A DNA stretch of 64,000 bases from Candidatus Heimdallarchaeota archaeon (GCA_026702845.1 JADCLS010000012.1:62001-126000), one strand, 5' to 3'. Shown: positions 8,017 to 17,783, numbered from the stretch's first letter. The notes: generated by a model not told the origin, from the sequence alone. Translations and numbers: made by a program.

Positions 8017-10443
8017 TCAAATTCTATTAAAACTGGGTAATTTGGGCAAATTAACCTTTATCTCAGCTCTACGAGTTTGTTCTAGTTGTTCCAGAGAAGT
8101 GATGAGATCTGAAATCGAATGAACGGAACCGATTTGCTCTTTGAATCGCTTGATCTTGGGATTAAAGTAGAGAAATGCCTTCTTCATGCCAACATAGAAA
8201 TCTCCCTCAATATTCCCCTCGAAAGTATTATAAACCTGATGTTTAGAATGATGATAGTCAAGTAATTGCTTGTGATCTTTATCTGTCAGTTCTTTCTCAA
8301 TCACTTCTCTGAGCTGAGATTCAAAGGAATATCGCAACCATTTTTGTTGAGAAGTATAAGTATCCATAATCTGCAGATTGGAGGCATATACCCACTGCTG
8401 TGGAATAAGCCCAAAATCAACTAGTGCGATTTTGATATCCTCGAATACATTGCGTATCTTCTCGTAGAATGATTCCCCCTCATGATCAAGAGGAATATCC
8501 CCTCTTCGTATTGAATTTACCAGAAACTCAAATAGGCCTTCGTTATAATCATTCATCTCCTTCTCCAGATGGGTTAATTTTGCCTGTTCATTGCTTGCTT
8601 TAGTAGCGATGTTTTCTTTGCCAAATGATCGTACTTCAGGATTATATGATTTGTATTGCACGTATTCTCGTTCCTTCCCAGAAGTTGCCTCGAAATCCTC
8701 TATTTCTTTTAGGATACGTCTCAACAGCACCGGTACAATTTTATCAGAAAGAATCCGCTTGGAAATTGCAGTTAATGGAAATTTATTCTCCAAGATCTGC
8801 AATATATCAGGTTCTGAAAGATCGACATTTCTGATTGTAGAGCTCAACAGTTCACCCATCTGTGAAACTATAAGATCATACTGCTGGAAAAATTGTGTTA
8901 GATCGAAAGTATCAATGAATCTATCTACCCATCCAGGAATTTTTCTTCCTCTCACCTGAAATAGTTCTTCCAATTCATCTAGAGCCTGTATCTCAATTAA
9001 TACCATACCTTCATATAACTCTCGCACTGAGCTATTTGGCTGTATTAAAACAGCAAACTTCAGTGATCCAATTTGAAGATGAATAGAAAATACATCAACT
9101 GCGTAATCAAAAATTGCCAGAGAACCATTTATTATCAACTGTGCCACGCTATTGAAGACATCAAGAGAGGATATATACTCAATGGGCATTTCAGTTTCAT
9201 CAAATGAGGTGAGTAGAAATCTATATCCTGTTGGACCTTGAATAAATTTGAAGATCCCCAGTGGGATTCTATGCAGTGTTTCCTGCTCGTTATCTAGCTT
9301 ACGATGCATAGATTTTCTGCCAACCTTGTTTCGGATACTCTCTGACAATCTTCCTTCAAATTGATTGACATTTCCTCTACCAATCCGAGTGATATTGTCC
9401 TCATATTCAATGATGCTTCGTCTTAGCTCTGCATCTCGTTTGGTATTAATCACAAAACTCTGTAATGCCTCTAGAGTTGATTCGGCAATCAGTACATGTT
9501 TTAATCCATCAAATAGGTCACCACTGGTCAGAGCATACTTCTTTCCATCAGAGATGAAACTGAATCCCAGTAAAGAGGCTTTTAGGTTTTTTACCTGAGC
9601 ATACTTCTGTATTCCCAGAAAATCAGGTAATGTGGTCTGTGGAATATTATATTGGTCCAGTTTCTGCTTCAAGATCTCAGGAAAGGGATTGAATGTGGAG
9701 AAATTCGCCTCTAACATTGCTTGAGATGCTACTAGTGAGCTATCCATAATTGGTGCAAAATCATTGAGAGTGGAGAGTTTCTCATATTGATCAGTATAGA
9801 ATTTAGTAGCTCTGATAAGTTTGAAAAACTGACCTTCAAGGTACAGAGGAAGGTTTTCAAGGTGCAATTCACAATTATTGCATATTTTAACAGAATTACA
9901 GATCTGTTCATGTTTACCACTGACATTAGCTGTAGTATGATCTAATTCCATACATACATTTTTCGAATCGAATTTTAGCAGGCTGAATACTTTTTCTGGA
10001 ACTAATTTCTCCAGTTCATGACCTAAAACCATGTTGCCACCAATTAATGGACCACCAACATGAATGTACTGCCCCTGTATATCCTTCAAAACCTCATTCC
10101 TATCATTTACAAGAAAATAGATTGGCCTCAAATTGATCTTTTCTCTACTCTTCAGTTTATTCAGGGTATTTGATAATTCCTTCTTCTTGGTGTTGATGTA
10201 CTCATAGAAATTATCTATGGCGTTTTCTCGCTCAATGGGGCTCTCACTTCTACGAATAATGTTAATTATGACCTCCAACTCTGGTGGATAATAATTCTTG
10301 CGATCCACAATCTGTATAGAATAATTCATCTTCCTATCCGATAGACTTGGATCGGGGTAGAGTGAGAAAATCAGGTCTTTGAGTTCATGATCCATTTGGA
10401 CTATGTTAGATGTTCGTTTTTTATAACAATAAGTTTTACTCAT
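8017..10443 (-). CDS. Large uncharacterised protein with Cys/His cluster and possible longin/roadblock-like segment
   Basis: I do not recognise this 808-residue protein. No signal peptide or transmembrane segment is evident. Residues 164-194 hold C164, H169, H178, C182, C188, C191 and H194, a plausible zinc site. Residues of about 405-510 (PIEYISSLDVF, LIINGSLAIFDYAVDVF, KFAVLIQPNSSVRELYEGM, then a helix ending at WVDRFIDTF) have the alternating strand/long-helix pattern of longin- or roadblock-like GTPase-associated domains; this is inference from pattern only. The C-terminal third is charged and helical. Its start overlaps the upstream transporter gene by 8 nt, so the two are probably co-transcribed. 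Confidence 0.7.
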   Translation of the reverse strand: MSKTYCYKKRTSNIVQMDHELKDLIFSLYPDPSLSDRKMNYSIQIVDRKNYYPPELEVIINIIRRSESPIERENAIDNFYEYINTKKKELSNTLNKLKSREKINLRPIYFLVNDRNEVLKDIQGQYIHVGGPLIGGNMVLGHELEKLVPEKVFSLLKFDSKNVCMELDHTTANVSGKHEQICNSVKICNNCELHLENLPLYLEGQFFKLIRATKFYTDQYEKLSTLNDFAPIMDSSLVASQAMLEANFSTFNPFPEILKQKLDQYNIPQTTLPDFLGIQKYAQVKNLKASLLGFSFISDGKKYALTSGDLFDGLKHVLIAESTLEALQSFVINTKRDAELRRSIIEYEDNITRIGRGNVNQFEGRLSESIRNKVGRKSMHRKLDNEQETLHRIPLGIFKFIQGPTGYRFLLTSFDETEMPIEYISSLDVFNSVAQLIINGSLAIFDYAVDVFSIHLQIGSLKFAVLIQPNSSVRELYEGMVLIEIQALDELEELFQVRGRKIPGWVDRFIDTFDLTQFFQQYDLIVSQMGELLSSTIRNVDLSEPDILQILENKFPLTAISKRILSDKIVPVLLRRILKEIEDFEATSGKEREYVQYKSYNPEVRSFGKENIATKASNEQAKLTHLEKEMNDYNEGLFEFLVNSIRRGDIPLDHEGESFYEKIRNVFEDIKIALVDFGLIPQQWVYASNLQIMDTYTSQQKWLRYSFESQLREVIEKELTDKDHKQLLDYHHSKHQVYNTFEGNIEGDFYVGMKKAFLYFNPKIKRFKEQIGSVHSISDLITSLEQLEQTRRAEIKVNLPKLPSFNRI

Positions 10444-11383
10444 CTTTTTGGATTTCTGTTGTATTATTATTCTTCTTTTTATTTACAAGATAAACGCCTG
10501 AAATAATCAATAATAAGGCAAGGATATAGAATAATGAGAATGCATCACCTAGTAGGAGGATGGAAAACAGTACTCCAAAAATGGGGACTAAATTAACAAA
10601 TACAGCCGTCCTAGAAGGACCTATGATCCCAATGCTCTTATTGAAGGAGATATTTGCAAATGCAGCAGCAAAGATGGCAAGGAACAGTAAAGAGTATACT
10701 ACATCGTTAGAAAGAGATTTGATAACTGTAAGATTGAAATACGAAGGATAAGCAATAAATGCGGTGATTCCCAGGATAAGCCATCCATAAAATGTGATCA
10801 AGGCAGTGAAACTCAAGGGTTTGATATGTTTAAACATTGGTTTTGATAGTGATGTAAATCCTGCCCAGACAGTTGCAGCAATGAGGATAATCGCATCACC
10901 CAGTATGCGATTCTCCACATCTTGATTGGGCGATTGCAGTACAATGAGAGATACTCCTAATAGAGCTATGATAAGACCTGTGATTCTCTCCTTGGTTAAT
11001 CGTTCATCGAGATACAGAAGTGCTGCAACAATTGCAGTAATAGTTGGATTAATTGCAATAATTAATGTTGCATCACTAGAGGAAGTGTATTTCAAACCTG
11101 TGAGAAAGAAATAATTGTACAATGAGATCTGTAGACTGCCCAGGAATACAAGCTTTAGATGAAATTTCAGTGATTTCGGTTGAGTATCATCAAGGATTCT
11201 ATCCTTTTCGAGTATATATGCAGCAAGAATAAATACCGGAAGTGCAATTGTATAGCGCAGAAATGCTGCAAACAATGCAGGCAATGCATGAGCCACAATT
11301 GATCCTGTGGGCCATGATGCACCCCATGCTATCACTGTAAGGAGCAACAGAATATAGTTGGTGATATTTGGAGATCTTACCAC
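10436..11383 (-). CDS. EamA/DMT-superfamily transporter
   Basis: 315 residues with about ten hydrophobic helices arranged as two EamA repeats. Repeat landmarks are YNYFFLTGLKYTSSSDATLI with NPTITAIVAALLYLDERL in the first half, and NKSIGIIGPSRTAVFVNLVPIFGVLFS with LGD in the second. Members export or import small metabolites through the cytoplasmic membrane; the substrate is unknown. The C-terminus is lysine-rich (NKKKNNNTTEIQKDE). The downstream 808-residue gene overlaps its end by 8 nt. Confidence 0.9.
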   Translation of the reverse strand: MVRSPNITNYILLLLTVIAWGASWPTGSIVAHALPALFAAFLRYTIALPVFILAAYILEKDRILDDTQPKSLKFHLKLVFLGSLQISLYNYFFLTGLKYTSSSDATLIIAINPTITAIVAALLYLDERLTKERITGLIIALLGVSLIVLQSPNQDVENRILGDAIILIAATVWAGFTSLSKPMFKHIKPLSFTALITFYGWLILGITAFIAYPSYFNLTVIKSLSNDVVYSLLFLAIFAAAFANISFNKSIGIIGPSRTAVFVNLVPIFGVLFSILLLGDAFSLFYILALLLIISGVYLVNKKKNNNTTEIQKDE

Positions 11384-11507
11384 AATTCATCAACAATTTA
11401 GTGTTTCAAAAACCTAGGTAAAGCACTCAAAAAATTCAACTCAAATTACAATTAATTCAGTTTTGTGCAATAAAAGTTATTATTAACAATGTATTCAATC
11501 TCCTATC

Positions 11508-11864
11508 TTGAGTGATGATTTATTTGATGATTTAATTCCTCTTGAGGACGATATGAAGAAGGCAGATGACCGGATAATCAAGAAAGAAGATCGTGATAAA
11601 CATGAGGAGTATGTGAAGAAGATCAAGACGAAGGTTAAAGAGCAGGACCTATTTGGAGATATGCTAGATCTAACCGCGGATCTTCAGAAGGAGGATAGGA
11701 TTATCAGTAAGGATGAGGAAGTTGTTGAAGTATCTGAAGCTGTTGTTAACGAGGAACCGGAGGAGAGGATAAATGAGGAGGTTGAGATACCAGAGGATGT
11801 ACTAGAAGAACCAGAGGAGGCAGATTTATTTTCTGACCTAGATGATCTAGATCTAGAGAATTAA
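11508..11864 (+). CDS. Acidic low-complexity protein with three DLF repeats
   Basis: 118 residues, strongly acidic and probably disordered. Three similar short motifs recur: DLFDDLIPLEDD near the N-terminus, DLFGDMLDL near residue 48, and DLFSDLDDLDLEN at the C-terminus, separated by helical KE-rich linkers. The last is a pseudo-repetitive DL run. No family is recognised. In eukaryotes DLF/DPF-like short linear motifs bind adaptor ear domains, but nothing here proves such a role. The TTG at 11508 lies about 26 nt after ATTATTAAC (11479-11488). The gene precedes the potassium channel by 53 nt in the same direction. Confidence 0.65.
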   Translation: MSDDLFDDLIPLEDDMKKADDRIIKKEDRDKHEEYVKKIKTKVKEQDLFGDMLDLTADLQKEDRIISKDEEVVEVSEAVVNEEPEERINEEVEIPEDVLEEPEEADLFSDLDDLDLEN

Positions 11865-11889
11865 CATCATCGAAGATACTATAGGTAAG

Positions 11890-11899
11890 AATTAATAGG
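11890..11899 (+). promoter_or_regulatory. TATA-like box of the potassium-channel gene
   Basis: AATTAATAGG is centred about 24 nt before the TTG at 11918. It supports TTG rather than the ATG at 11927 as a leaderless start. Confidence 0.4.
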
Positions 11900-11917
11900 A
11901 TAAATCACTATCTTCAA

Positions 11918-13855
11918 TTGAGTACAATGAAGTTGAACTGGTCTCATTATTTCATTTTCTTTATCCTGGCCCTCAATGTTGTGGCCTTCTTCGCACTTTT
12001 GCAAGATCATGATACATTAGAGGCTATCGCTAAAACATTCAACATATTTTTTACAGGTACATATACCTTATCCTTCAACGAGGATTTCAATATTTTCAGT
12101 TTTCTTGCGATCACTGGTTTACTTACAGAATTATTCATCTTGATAATTTTTCTCACCATTAGCATACGATATATTTTATCAAAGGATGAACATATTCGCT
12201 CCATTTTAGCCGGCAGTCAAATGAAGATTCCTGTTCGTCAGATATTACTGGTATTCTTTCTCTCCACGACCATTATATCTACCATTGTCTTCAAATATGT
12301 GGAGAATACAACTTGGTTGAATGCGGTTTATTATATCGTCGTTACCATTACCACAGTTGGATATGGTGATCTGGTAGCAACACAACCAATCACCAAGGTG
12401 ATCACCATCATTCTCATTGTGACAGGCATTTCATTTATTGGTTTGGCCTCTCAATATCTTGTGGATAGGATTATTAGACTTCAGCTGGATTCTCAGCTAA
12501 CATTACCAACTAAACCTCTAGGTTATAAGAATCATATTGTAATTGGGGGCTATGGAGCTAAAGGTAGAAGACTAGCTCAGCTATTCATTGATAGACAGAT
12601 CAAAAAAGTAGTAGTGGTTGAGAAAAATGCCTCACGATCAAGTGTATCTATTAATCGCAAGGTGGAGGTGATTTCGGGTGATATCACCAAACCCAATGTG
12701 CTGAAGATTCTAAATATCGATCAGGCACAAGGATTATTCCTAGTATTATCTGATGACAATCAGACGATTCAGACAGGTATACTTGCCAGGTCACTAGCTC
12801 CGGAACTCAATATCTACGCTGAACTGAGCAGTAACACTACCTATAATATCGCAAGATATGCTGGTATTAACAAACCGATTTCACAATTTCATTACCTTAT
12901 CAATGTCATCAGAGCTAATTTGTATCATCAGGAGATCATCACTCTGGATACGATCGATAATATGAAGACATATGAAAACAGATTGGGCTACGTCTATGTT
13001 CCACTAGAGTTTGATCATCATGCATATTTTGAGAATGCACTTGAATTGGGAATAATTAACACCAATCTAAATGAATTCTCACCCAGCTATTATCCATCCA
13101 TTCTTGAAGAACTATACACTCTTGATGAGAAAAATAAAATACCAGAGAGCCAAAGAAATCGTAAATTACTAGCTATAGATAAGGAGGAGCTAATCAAACC
13201 GAAATTTGATGTAAAAGACTTTGAGAAGGTGAGTCATAAGAGAGTCATCTTTGCAGGTTACCCTGAATTTGTTGATGAATTCATTGCCAGACTTGGATTG
13301 GGACCAGAAAATGCCATAATTCTATGGCAAAATCAAAGGGAACGTGAGGCAATTGAGAATAAGGAATATGTCAATTATGAGTGGACACTCGAAACTGGCA
13401 TTGAATTACTCGAACGTCTAATAAAGAATGGAGATATGGTAATATGTACTTTTGATGATATCACCTCCTCCATGGTTCTCGGTGTCACACTCAAACAGTT
13501 GCAGAAACGCACACATCTGGTACAACTCGTGCCATATGAATATGAAATTGAATCATTGGTTGAGATTGGTGCTGATGCAGTGGTAACACCACAGAGGATT
13601 ATATCCGAAGCATTGCTGACAGCATTCACCAAAACCAATTTTCTTGCACCATCACAGGTATTTACCAATGGACATCTCTTCGAACATCTGGTGTATGAAG
13701 AGGATCCATTTGATGACAAAATCGTCCAAGAACTTGAAGAAAAAAACATTATGATCCTCTATATTCAGAAGCTTGAGGAGGGAATATTCAGAGAGGCACT
13801 TCGTAATGATGTAATTCGTGCAAATGACAGGTTGGTAGTGTACATCAAATATTAA
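11918..13855 (+). CDS. RCK-domain potassium channel with two TrkA-N-like units
   Basis: 645 residues. Hydrophobic helices lie near residues 10-28, 60-87, 105-125 and 160-182, with a pore loop and the K+ selectivity filter TTVGYGD at 145-151. A first RCK/TrkA-N Rossmann unit starts near 205 (VIGGYGAKGRRL, then VVVVEKN and GDITKP), as in MthK/Kch-type channels. A second, degenerate RCK starts near 441 (VIFAGYPEFVDEF) and ends with a TrkA-C-like beta-rich segment. The second unit lacks the GxGxxG loop, so nucleotide binding there is doubtful. Its stop overlaps that of the convergent amidohydrolase gene in TTAA. Confidence 0.92.
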   Translation: MSTMKLNWSHYFIFFILALNVVAFFALLQDHDTLEAIAKTFNIFFTGTYTLSFNEDFNIFSFLAITGLLTELFILIIFLTISIRYILSKDEHIRSILAGSQMKIPVRQILLVFFLSTTIISTIVFKYVENTTWLNAVYYIVVTITTVGYGDLVATQPITKVITIILIVTGISFIGLASQYLVDRIIRLQLDSQLTLPTKPLGYKNHIVIGGYGAKGRRLAQLFIDRQIKKVVVVEKNASRSSVSINRKVEVISGDITKPNVLKILNIDQAQGLFLVLSDDNQTIQTGILARSLAPELNIYAELSSNTTYNIARYAGINKPISQFHYLINVIRANLYHQEIITLDTIDNMKTYENRLGYVYVPLEFDHHAYFENALELGIINTNLNEFSPSYYPSILEELYTLDEKNKIPESQRNRKLLAIDKEELIKPKFDVKDFEKVSHKRVIFAGYPEFVDEFIARLGLGPENAIILWQNQREREAIENKEYVNYEWTLETGIELLERLIKNGDMVICTFDDITSSMVLGVTLKQLQKRTHLVQLVPYEYEIESLVEIGADAVVTPQRIISEALLTAFTKTNFLAPSQVFTNGHLFEHLVYEEDPFDDKIVQELEEKNIMILYIQKLEEGIFREALRNDVIRANDRLVVYIKY

Positions 13856-15177
13856 CTGAATTCACGTGCGGTGTAGTCAGCATCTGCCATCATGCGTTCT
13901 GTTGATTCCTGAGCGCTCTCCTTTATTCTCCTCTCATTCAATGTTAATAACTCCCCATCTTGATAAACTAACTTTCCATTTACCATGGTTAGAACCACAT
14001 CACTTCCATTACCTGAGTAGATCCAGTTGGAGAGGGGATTAATTACAGGTGTCATGTTTACAGAGCTGAGATCTACCACAACAAGATCTGCAGGCCGACC
14101 AACATCTATAATTCCAGAATATACTCCCTCTGGGAAGAGTTTAGATGCATTTCTAGTACCAAGATTTAAGGCAGTTATGGTGTTCACGATTTTTGGATCA
14201 TGGTGCAGACCTTTATGAAGTAAAGCTGTTAATCGTACCTCCTCAAGCATATCTAGATTATTATTTGATGCGCTTCCATCAGTACCTAGTGTAACATTCA
14301 GACCCATAGCTAAGTATTCTGGGATTGGTGCAATTCCAGCTCCAATTTTTAAATTGGATTGCAGATTATGAAGAATGGTCACGTGATTTTTAAGCATTAA
14401 CTCCCTGTCATGTGCATCCATATGGATGCAATGAGCTGCGAAAATTCTATCAAGAATGCCTATATCAGCAAAAGATTGGATAGAGCTCTTGCCATACTTC
14501 TCCTGTGCTTCCTCTACTTCTCGCTTTGTCTCATGAAGATGTGTGTGAATAAAGGTATCATACTTACTCGCCTGCTCGTAGATCTTAAGATAAAGATCCT
14601 CACCCACAGTATACGGTGCATGAGGACCAAATCCAAAGAATAGACGGTTGTCCTTACCATGCCACTTTTCTATCATTCGTAGGTTATTTGTATAGGAATC
14701 CTCAATTTTCTCATGCTCAGGAGTATTAGGAAAGATAGATGGAGCTAGAAATGCTTTTGCTCCACTTTCAATGACCACCTGTGCAATTTCATCACTATAG
14801 AAATACTGATCTACAAATCCAATAGTACCTGTTTTGAACATCTCTGCAATCCCTAATTGAGCACCCACCCGAGCATCTGAGGCAAGCATTTTTGGTTCTA
14901 CTTTCCATACATGATTGAATAACCACTCATGAAGATCAGCATCATCGATAAGTCCTCGAATAAGTGTCTCAGGCAAATGTGTATGGGCATTGATGAAGGG
15001 GGGTACGATCAATCCCCGGGGATAATGTAATTTCACAGCATCTCTTGGAACTAGTGATGAGTCGTATCCGCCTATATAACTGATTTTACCACCCTCGGTG
15101 ATCACATGTTTATCTCTTAAAGTTTCATTATCTGGCCCCAGCATCCATTTTGCTTGGATGGATATGACATCACTCAT
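13852..15177 (-). CDS. mtaD: Amidohydrolase, 5-methylthioadenosine/S-adenosylhomocysteine deaminase family
   Basis: 441 residues of the metal-dependent amidohydrolase superfamily. Metal and catalytic motifs are INAHTHLPE (H65, H67), THLHETKREVE, AHCIHM and LGTDGSASNNNLDM, all typical of MtaD/DadD deaminases that act on MTA, SAH or 5'-deoxyadenosine. The C-terminal GRPADLVVVDL is the usual closing strand of the composite beta domain. It was likely recruited to purine nucleoside recycling, which fits the purine-rich gene content of the window. Chlorohydrolase/guanine deaminase relatives are the alternative. Its TAA lies in the TTAA shared with the channel gene. Confidence 0.85.
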   Translation of the reverse strand: MSDVISIQAKWMLGPDNETLRDKHVITEGGKISYIGGYDSSLVPRDAVKLHYPRGLIVPPFINAHTHLPETLIRGLIDDADLHEWLFNHVWKVEPKMLASDARVGAQLGIAEMFKTGTIGFVDQYFYSDEIAQVVIESGAKAFLAPSIFPNTPEHEKIEDSYTNNLRMIEKWHGKDNRLFFGFGPHAPYTVGEDLYLKIYEQASKYDTFIHTHLHETKREVEEAQEKYGKSSIQSFADIGILDRIFAAHCIHMDAHDRELMLKNHVTILHNLQSNLKIGAGIAPIPEYLAMGLNVTLGTDGSASNNNLDMLEEVRLTALLHKGLHHDPKIVNTITALNLGTRNASKLFPEGVYSGIIDVGRPADLVVVDLSSVNMTPVINPLSNWIYSGNGSDVVLTMVNGKLVYQDGELLTLNERRIKESAQESTERMMADADYTAREFS

Positions 15178-15280
15178 AATTTTGATCTTTAAGACCTTTG
15201 ATTTTATAGTTTATTGCGTCATCGTGGTTACACAGATATTTTTGATAAATTTATCAAAAGGAGAACATTGAGCCACATCA

Positions 15281-15290
15281 ATTAATAATA
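15281..15290 (+). promoter_or_regulatory. TATA box of the VOC-protein gene
   Basis: ATTAATAATA is centred about 26 nt before the ATG at 15311, consistent with a leaderless mRNA. Confidence 0.5.
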
Positions 15291-15310
15291 ACAAACTCAA
15301 GTACTCAATC

Positions 15311-15721
15311 ATGACCATTAACAAATTAATTGTTACATCCATTCTTGTGGGAAATCAAGATGAAGCACTGAAATTCTATACTGAGAAACTTGGTTTCGAA
15401 AAAAGACAGGATCTTGCTATCCCCACCACTACAGAGAGATGGTTGACTGTATCACCAAAAAATCAAAAGGAAATTCAATTTTTGCTACGTAAACCTCGTG
15501 CTGGTGAGAATGAATTGATCATCAAAGAAGTACAGGCTAAGATTGGCAAGGGTAGTCTGTGGACATTCTCAACCAATAATTGTCAAGAAACCTATGAGAT
15601 GTTAGCAAGTCTGGGAGTGGAATTTATCTATCCACCCTATAAATCACTATTGGGAATGGAAGCAATATTTGCAGATCCATTTGGCAATAGATTCACCCTC
15701 CTTGAAATTCCTAAAAGTTGA
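15311..15721 (+). CDS. VOC (glyoxalase/bleomycin-resistance fold) protein
   Basis: 136 residues with two beta-alpha-beta-beta-beta modules typical of the vicinal-oxygen-chelate fold. The first contains SILVGNQDEALKFYTEKLGF and the second YEMLASLGVEF and FADPFGNRFTLLE. VOC proteins bind a divalent metal and act as lyases, dioxygenases, isomerases or resistance proteins. The short form here resembles bacterial YaeR/PhnB-like proteins of unknown substrate. The Memo gene starts 4 nt after its stop, so the two are probably one transcript. Confidence 0.87.
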   Translation: MTINKLIVTSILVGNQDEALKFYTEKLGFEKRQDLAIPTTTERWLTVSPKNQKEIQFLLRKPRAGENELIIKEVQAKIGKGSLWTFSTNNCQETYEMLASLGVEFIYPPYKSLLGMEAIFADPFGNRFTLLEIPKS

Positions 15722-15725
15722 TAGA

Positions 15726-16598
15726 ATGACACGTAGATCACCTATAAGTGGTTCATGGTATCCAGGAACTGCTGAATCACTCAATAAACAAATGGAAAAA
15801 CTATACTTGGATGATAGATTTGGGGTTGGATCGATACCTAATGGAATTAATGATGCGAATAGGGTGGTAGGTGTGCTAGCCCCACATGCAGGATATGTAT
15901 ACTCAGGATATACTGCAACCCATTCCTACTCCGCATTAAAGCAACAATTACCCAGTATAGATGTTGCCATTATTATGGGGCCCAACCATACTGGCATGGG
16001 ATCAGGTATTTCCTTCTCTGCAGAGGACTGGGAAACACCATATGGTGTGGTAAACATTGATCGAGATATATTAGAATTCTCAAAATCCTTTGATTTTGGT
16101 GAAGTCGATGCTAAAATAGATGAGATGGCTCATATCAAGGAACATTCAATTGAGATACAACTTCCATTTTTGCAATACTTGTATGATGATTTCAAGTTCT
16201 TCCCCATCTGTTTCAAGGATCAGAAAAACTACAAAGTGTTGGCAGAGTTTCTCAAAGCAGTGGTTGAACACTTTCATGATAAAAAAATTGCGATTATAGC
16301 TTCCAGTGATTTCTCCCATGAACGAGATTATGAATTACTCATGGAACATGATCAGAAGATGATGGACATTATTTCAGCTGGTGAGATTGAAAAGGCAGAG
16401 AAATTCCGTTCAGAAGTAAGAATGACCATGTGTGGCTATGGGCCAGTATTTACTCTGTTATACCTCAATAAACTCTTACATAATCACATGGTACGAATAC
16501 TATCCTATTCGAATTCATCTCAAATAACCAATAATTTTGAGAAGAACCAGTACCGAGTGGGTTATGCCTCCTTCTATGTACCAATCATACAATTATAA
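15726..16598 (+). CDS. amrB: Memo-family protein (AmmeMemoRadiSam system protein B)
   Basis: 290 residues from the ATG at 15726, chosen because MTRRSPISGSWYPG is the family N-terminus. Memo proteins share the fold of class III extradiol dioxygenases. Visible metal-site residues are in APHAGYVYSGYTA, GPNHTGMG, and SSDFSHERDY, with MCGYGPV near the C-terminus. In the bacterial/archaeal AmmeMemoRadiSam triad it accompanies an AMMECR1 protein and a radical SAM enzyme. The radical SAM partner is convergent on the other strand (6-nt overlap); no AMMECR1 domain is in the window. Confidence 0.92.
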   Translation: MTRRSPISGSWYPGTAESLNKQMEKLYLDDRFGVGSIPNGINDANRVVGVLAPHAGYVYSGYTATHSYSALKQQLPSIDVAIIMGPNHTGMGSGISFSAEDWETPYGVVNIDRDILEFSKSFDFGEVDAKIDEMAHIKEHSIEIQLPFLQYLYDDFKFFPICFKDQKNYKVLAEFLKAVVEHFHDKKIAIIASSDFSHERDYELLMEHDQKMMDIISAGEIEKAEKFRSEVRMTMCGYGPVFTLLYLNKLLHNHMVRILSYSNSSQITNNFEKNQYRVGYASFYVPIIQL

Positions 16599-17663
16599 AT
16601 AAAATCGTTTTCTCTCTGGAGGATCTTCCCAAATTCCAGGAATTCCTTCTCCACATTTTGGACAGCTACCATTCACGATACTGTACTTCGTAACCATGAA
16701 TCCCCTTCTCTCTACAACAGTATTACCACAGGCATGACAACGTGTATCCCGATAATTATTCCCCTTATAGATATTACCAGCATAGATGTATTTCAATCCA
16801 GCCTTTCGACCAATCTCGGCTGCAACCTCAAGATCATTCATAGTCGTGTTCCTGTTTTGCATCTTGTAATCAGCATGATAGGCAGATAGATGCCAAGGAA
16901 TGTGTGGATCAAGATCAGCGATATATTCAGCCATGGCAGTTAATTCCTTGGTACTATCATTGAAATCAGGAATTAGTAAAGTGACCAATTCCAACCAGAA
17001 ACCCTTTCTGTACACATTCTCAATCGATTTCAGGATCGAATCTAGGTCTGCGCCAAGGGACTTGTAATTGTTCTCATCAAAAGTTTTCAGATCTATTTTG
17101 TACAGATCAGTGACAGGTCTTAGGTAATCAAGTACTTCTGGTGTTGTATTTCCGCTTGACACAAATCCAGTTGCCATATTATGTTCCTTGGCCTTGCTAA
17201 AAATATCATGAGCCCATTCAGAGGTGATGAGAGGTTCATTATAGGTTGATATGATGGATCGAGATTTTGATGCTATAGCCTGATTAATGATATCCTCAAT
17301 ATTTGCCTGACGTGGGCGTACTCCAGCATCAGGATCCCGTAATGTCTGAGATATTTGCCAGTTCTGACAGAAATTACAGCGAAGATTACATCCCATCATA
17401 CCAATGGACATGGCATAAGAGTTGGGGTAGGCATGGTAAAATGGTTTTTTCTCTATGGGGTCATTATGCAGAGCAGCCACATATCCGTAGGGTACCCTCA
17501 GTTTTCCACCCTTGTTAAATCTCACCCTGCATATGCCTCTTTTGCCTTCTCTAATTCTGCATCGATGTGCACAGGCATGACACTGAACAGTATTCTCCTC
17601 CAATTGGGTGAATAATGTACCATTAATGGTGTTCACATCTAGATCTGATTGAAGATGCATCAC
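16593..17663 (-). CDS. amrS: AmmeMemoRadiSam-system radical SAM enzyme
   Basis: 356 residues. The radical SAM cluster motif is CNLRCNFCQNW, following MSIGMMG, near residue 95. An N-terminal CHACAHRCRIREGKRGICRVR segment and a C-terminal zinc-ribbon-like CHACGN...CPKCGEG, with GIWEDPP, are characteristic of this subfamily (related to PflA-type activases). The target is not established. It faces the Memo gene with overlapping 3' ends, an unusual arrangement because these genes are often co-directional or fused. Two ATG codons at 17663 and 17660 are equivalent start choices. Confidence 0.92.
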   Translation of the reverse strand: MMHLQSDLDVNTINGTLFTQLEENTVQCHACAHRCRIREGKRGICRVRFNKGGKLRVPYGYVAALHNDPIEKKPFYHAYPNSYAMSIGMMGCNLRCNFCQNWQISQTLRDPDAGVRPRQANIEDIINQAIASKSRSIISTYNEPLITSEWAHDIFSKAKEHNMATGFVSSGNTTPEVLDYLRPVTDLYKIDLKTFDENNYKSLGADLDSILKSIENVYRKGFWLELVTLLIPDFNDSTKELTAMAEYIADLDPHIPWHLSAYHADYKMQNRNTTMNDLEVAAEIGRKAGLKYIYAGNIYKGNNYRDTRCHACGNTVVERRGFMVTKYSIVNGSCPKCGEGIPGIWEDPPERKRFYL

Positions 17664-17783
17664 CTAATAGTACACTACAGAGTATATTATTGTATTGTTA
17701 ACTGGGTGATATTCTAAAAAATGAATTACTGAAGAAATTAATCAAAAAAGCTCATTCCTCTAGAAATATCTAAAATCAGACCC

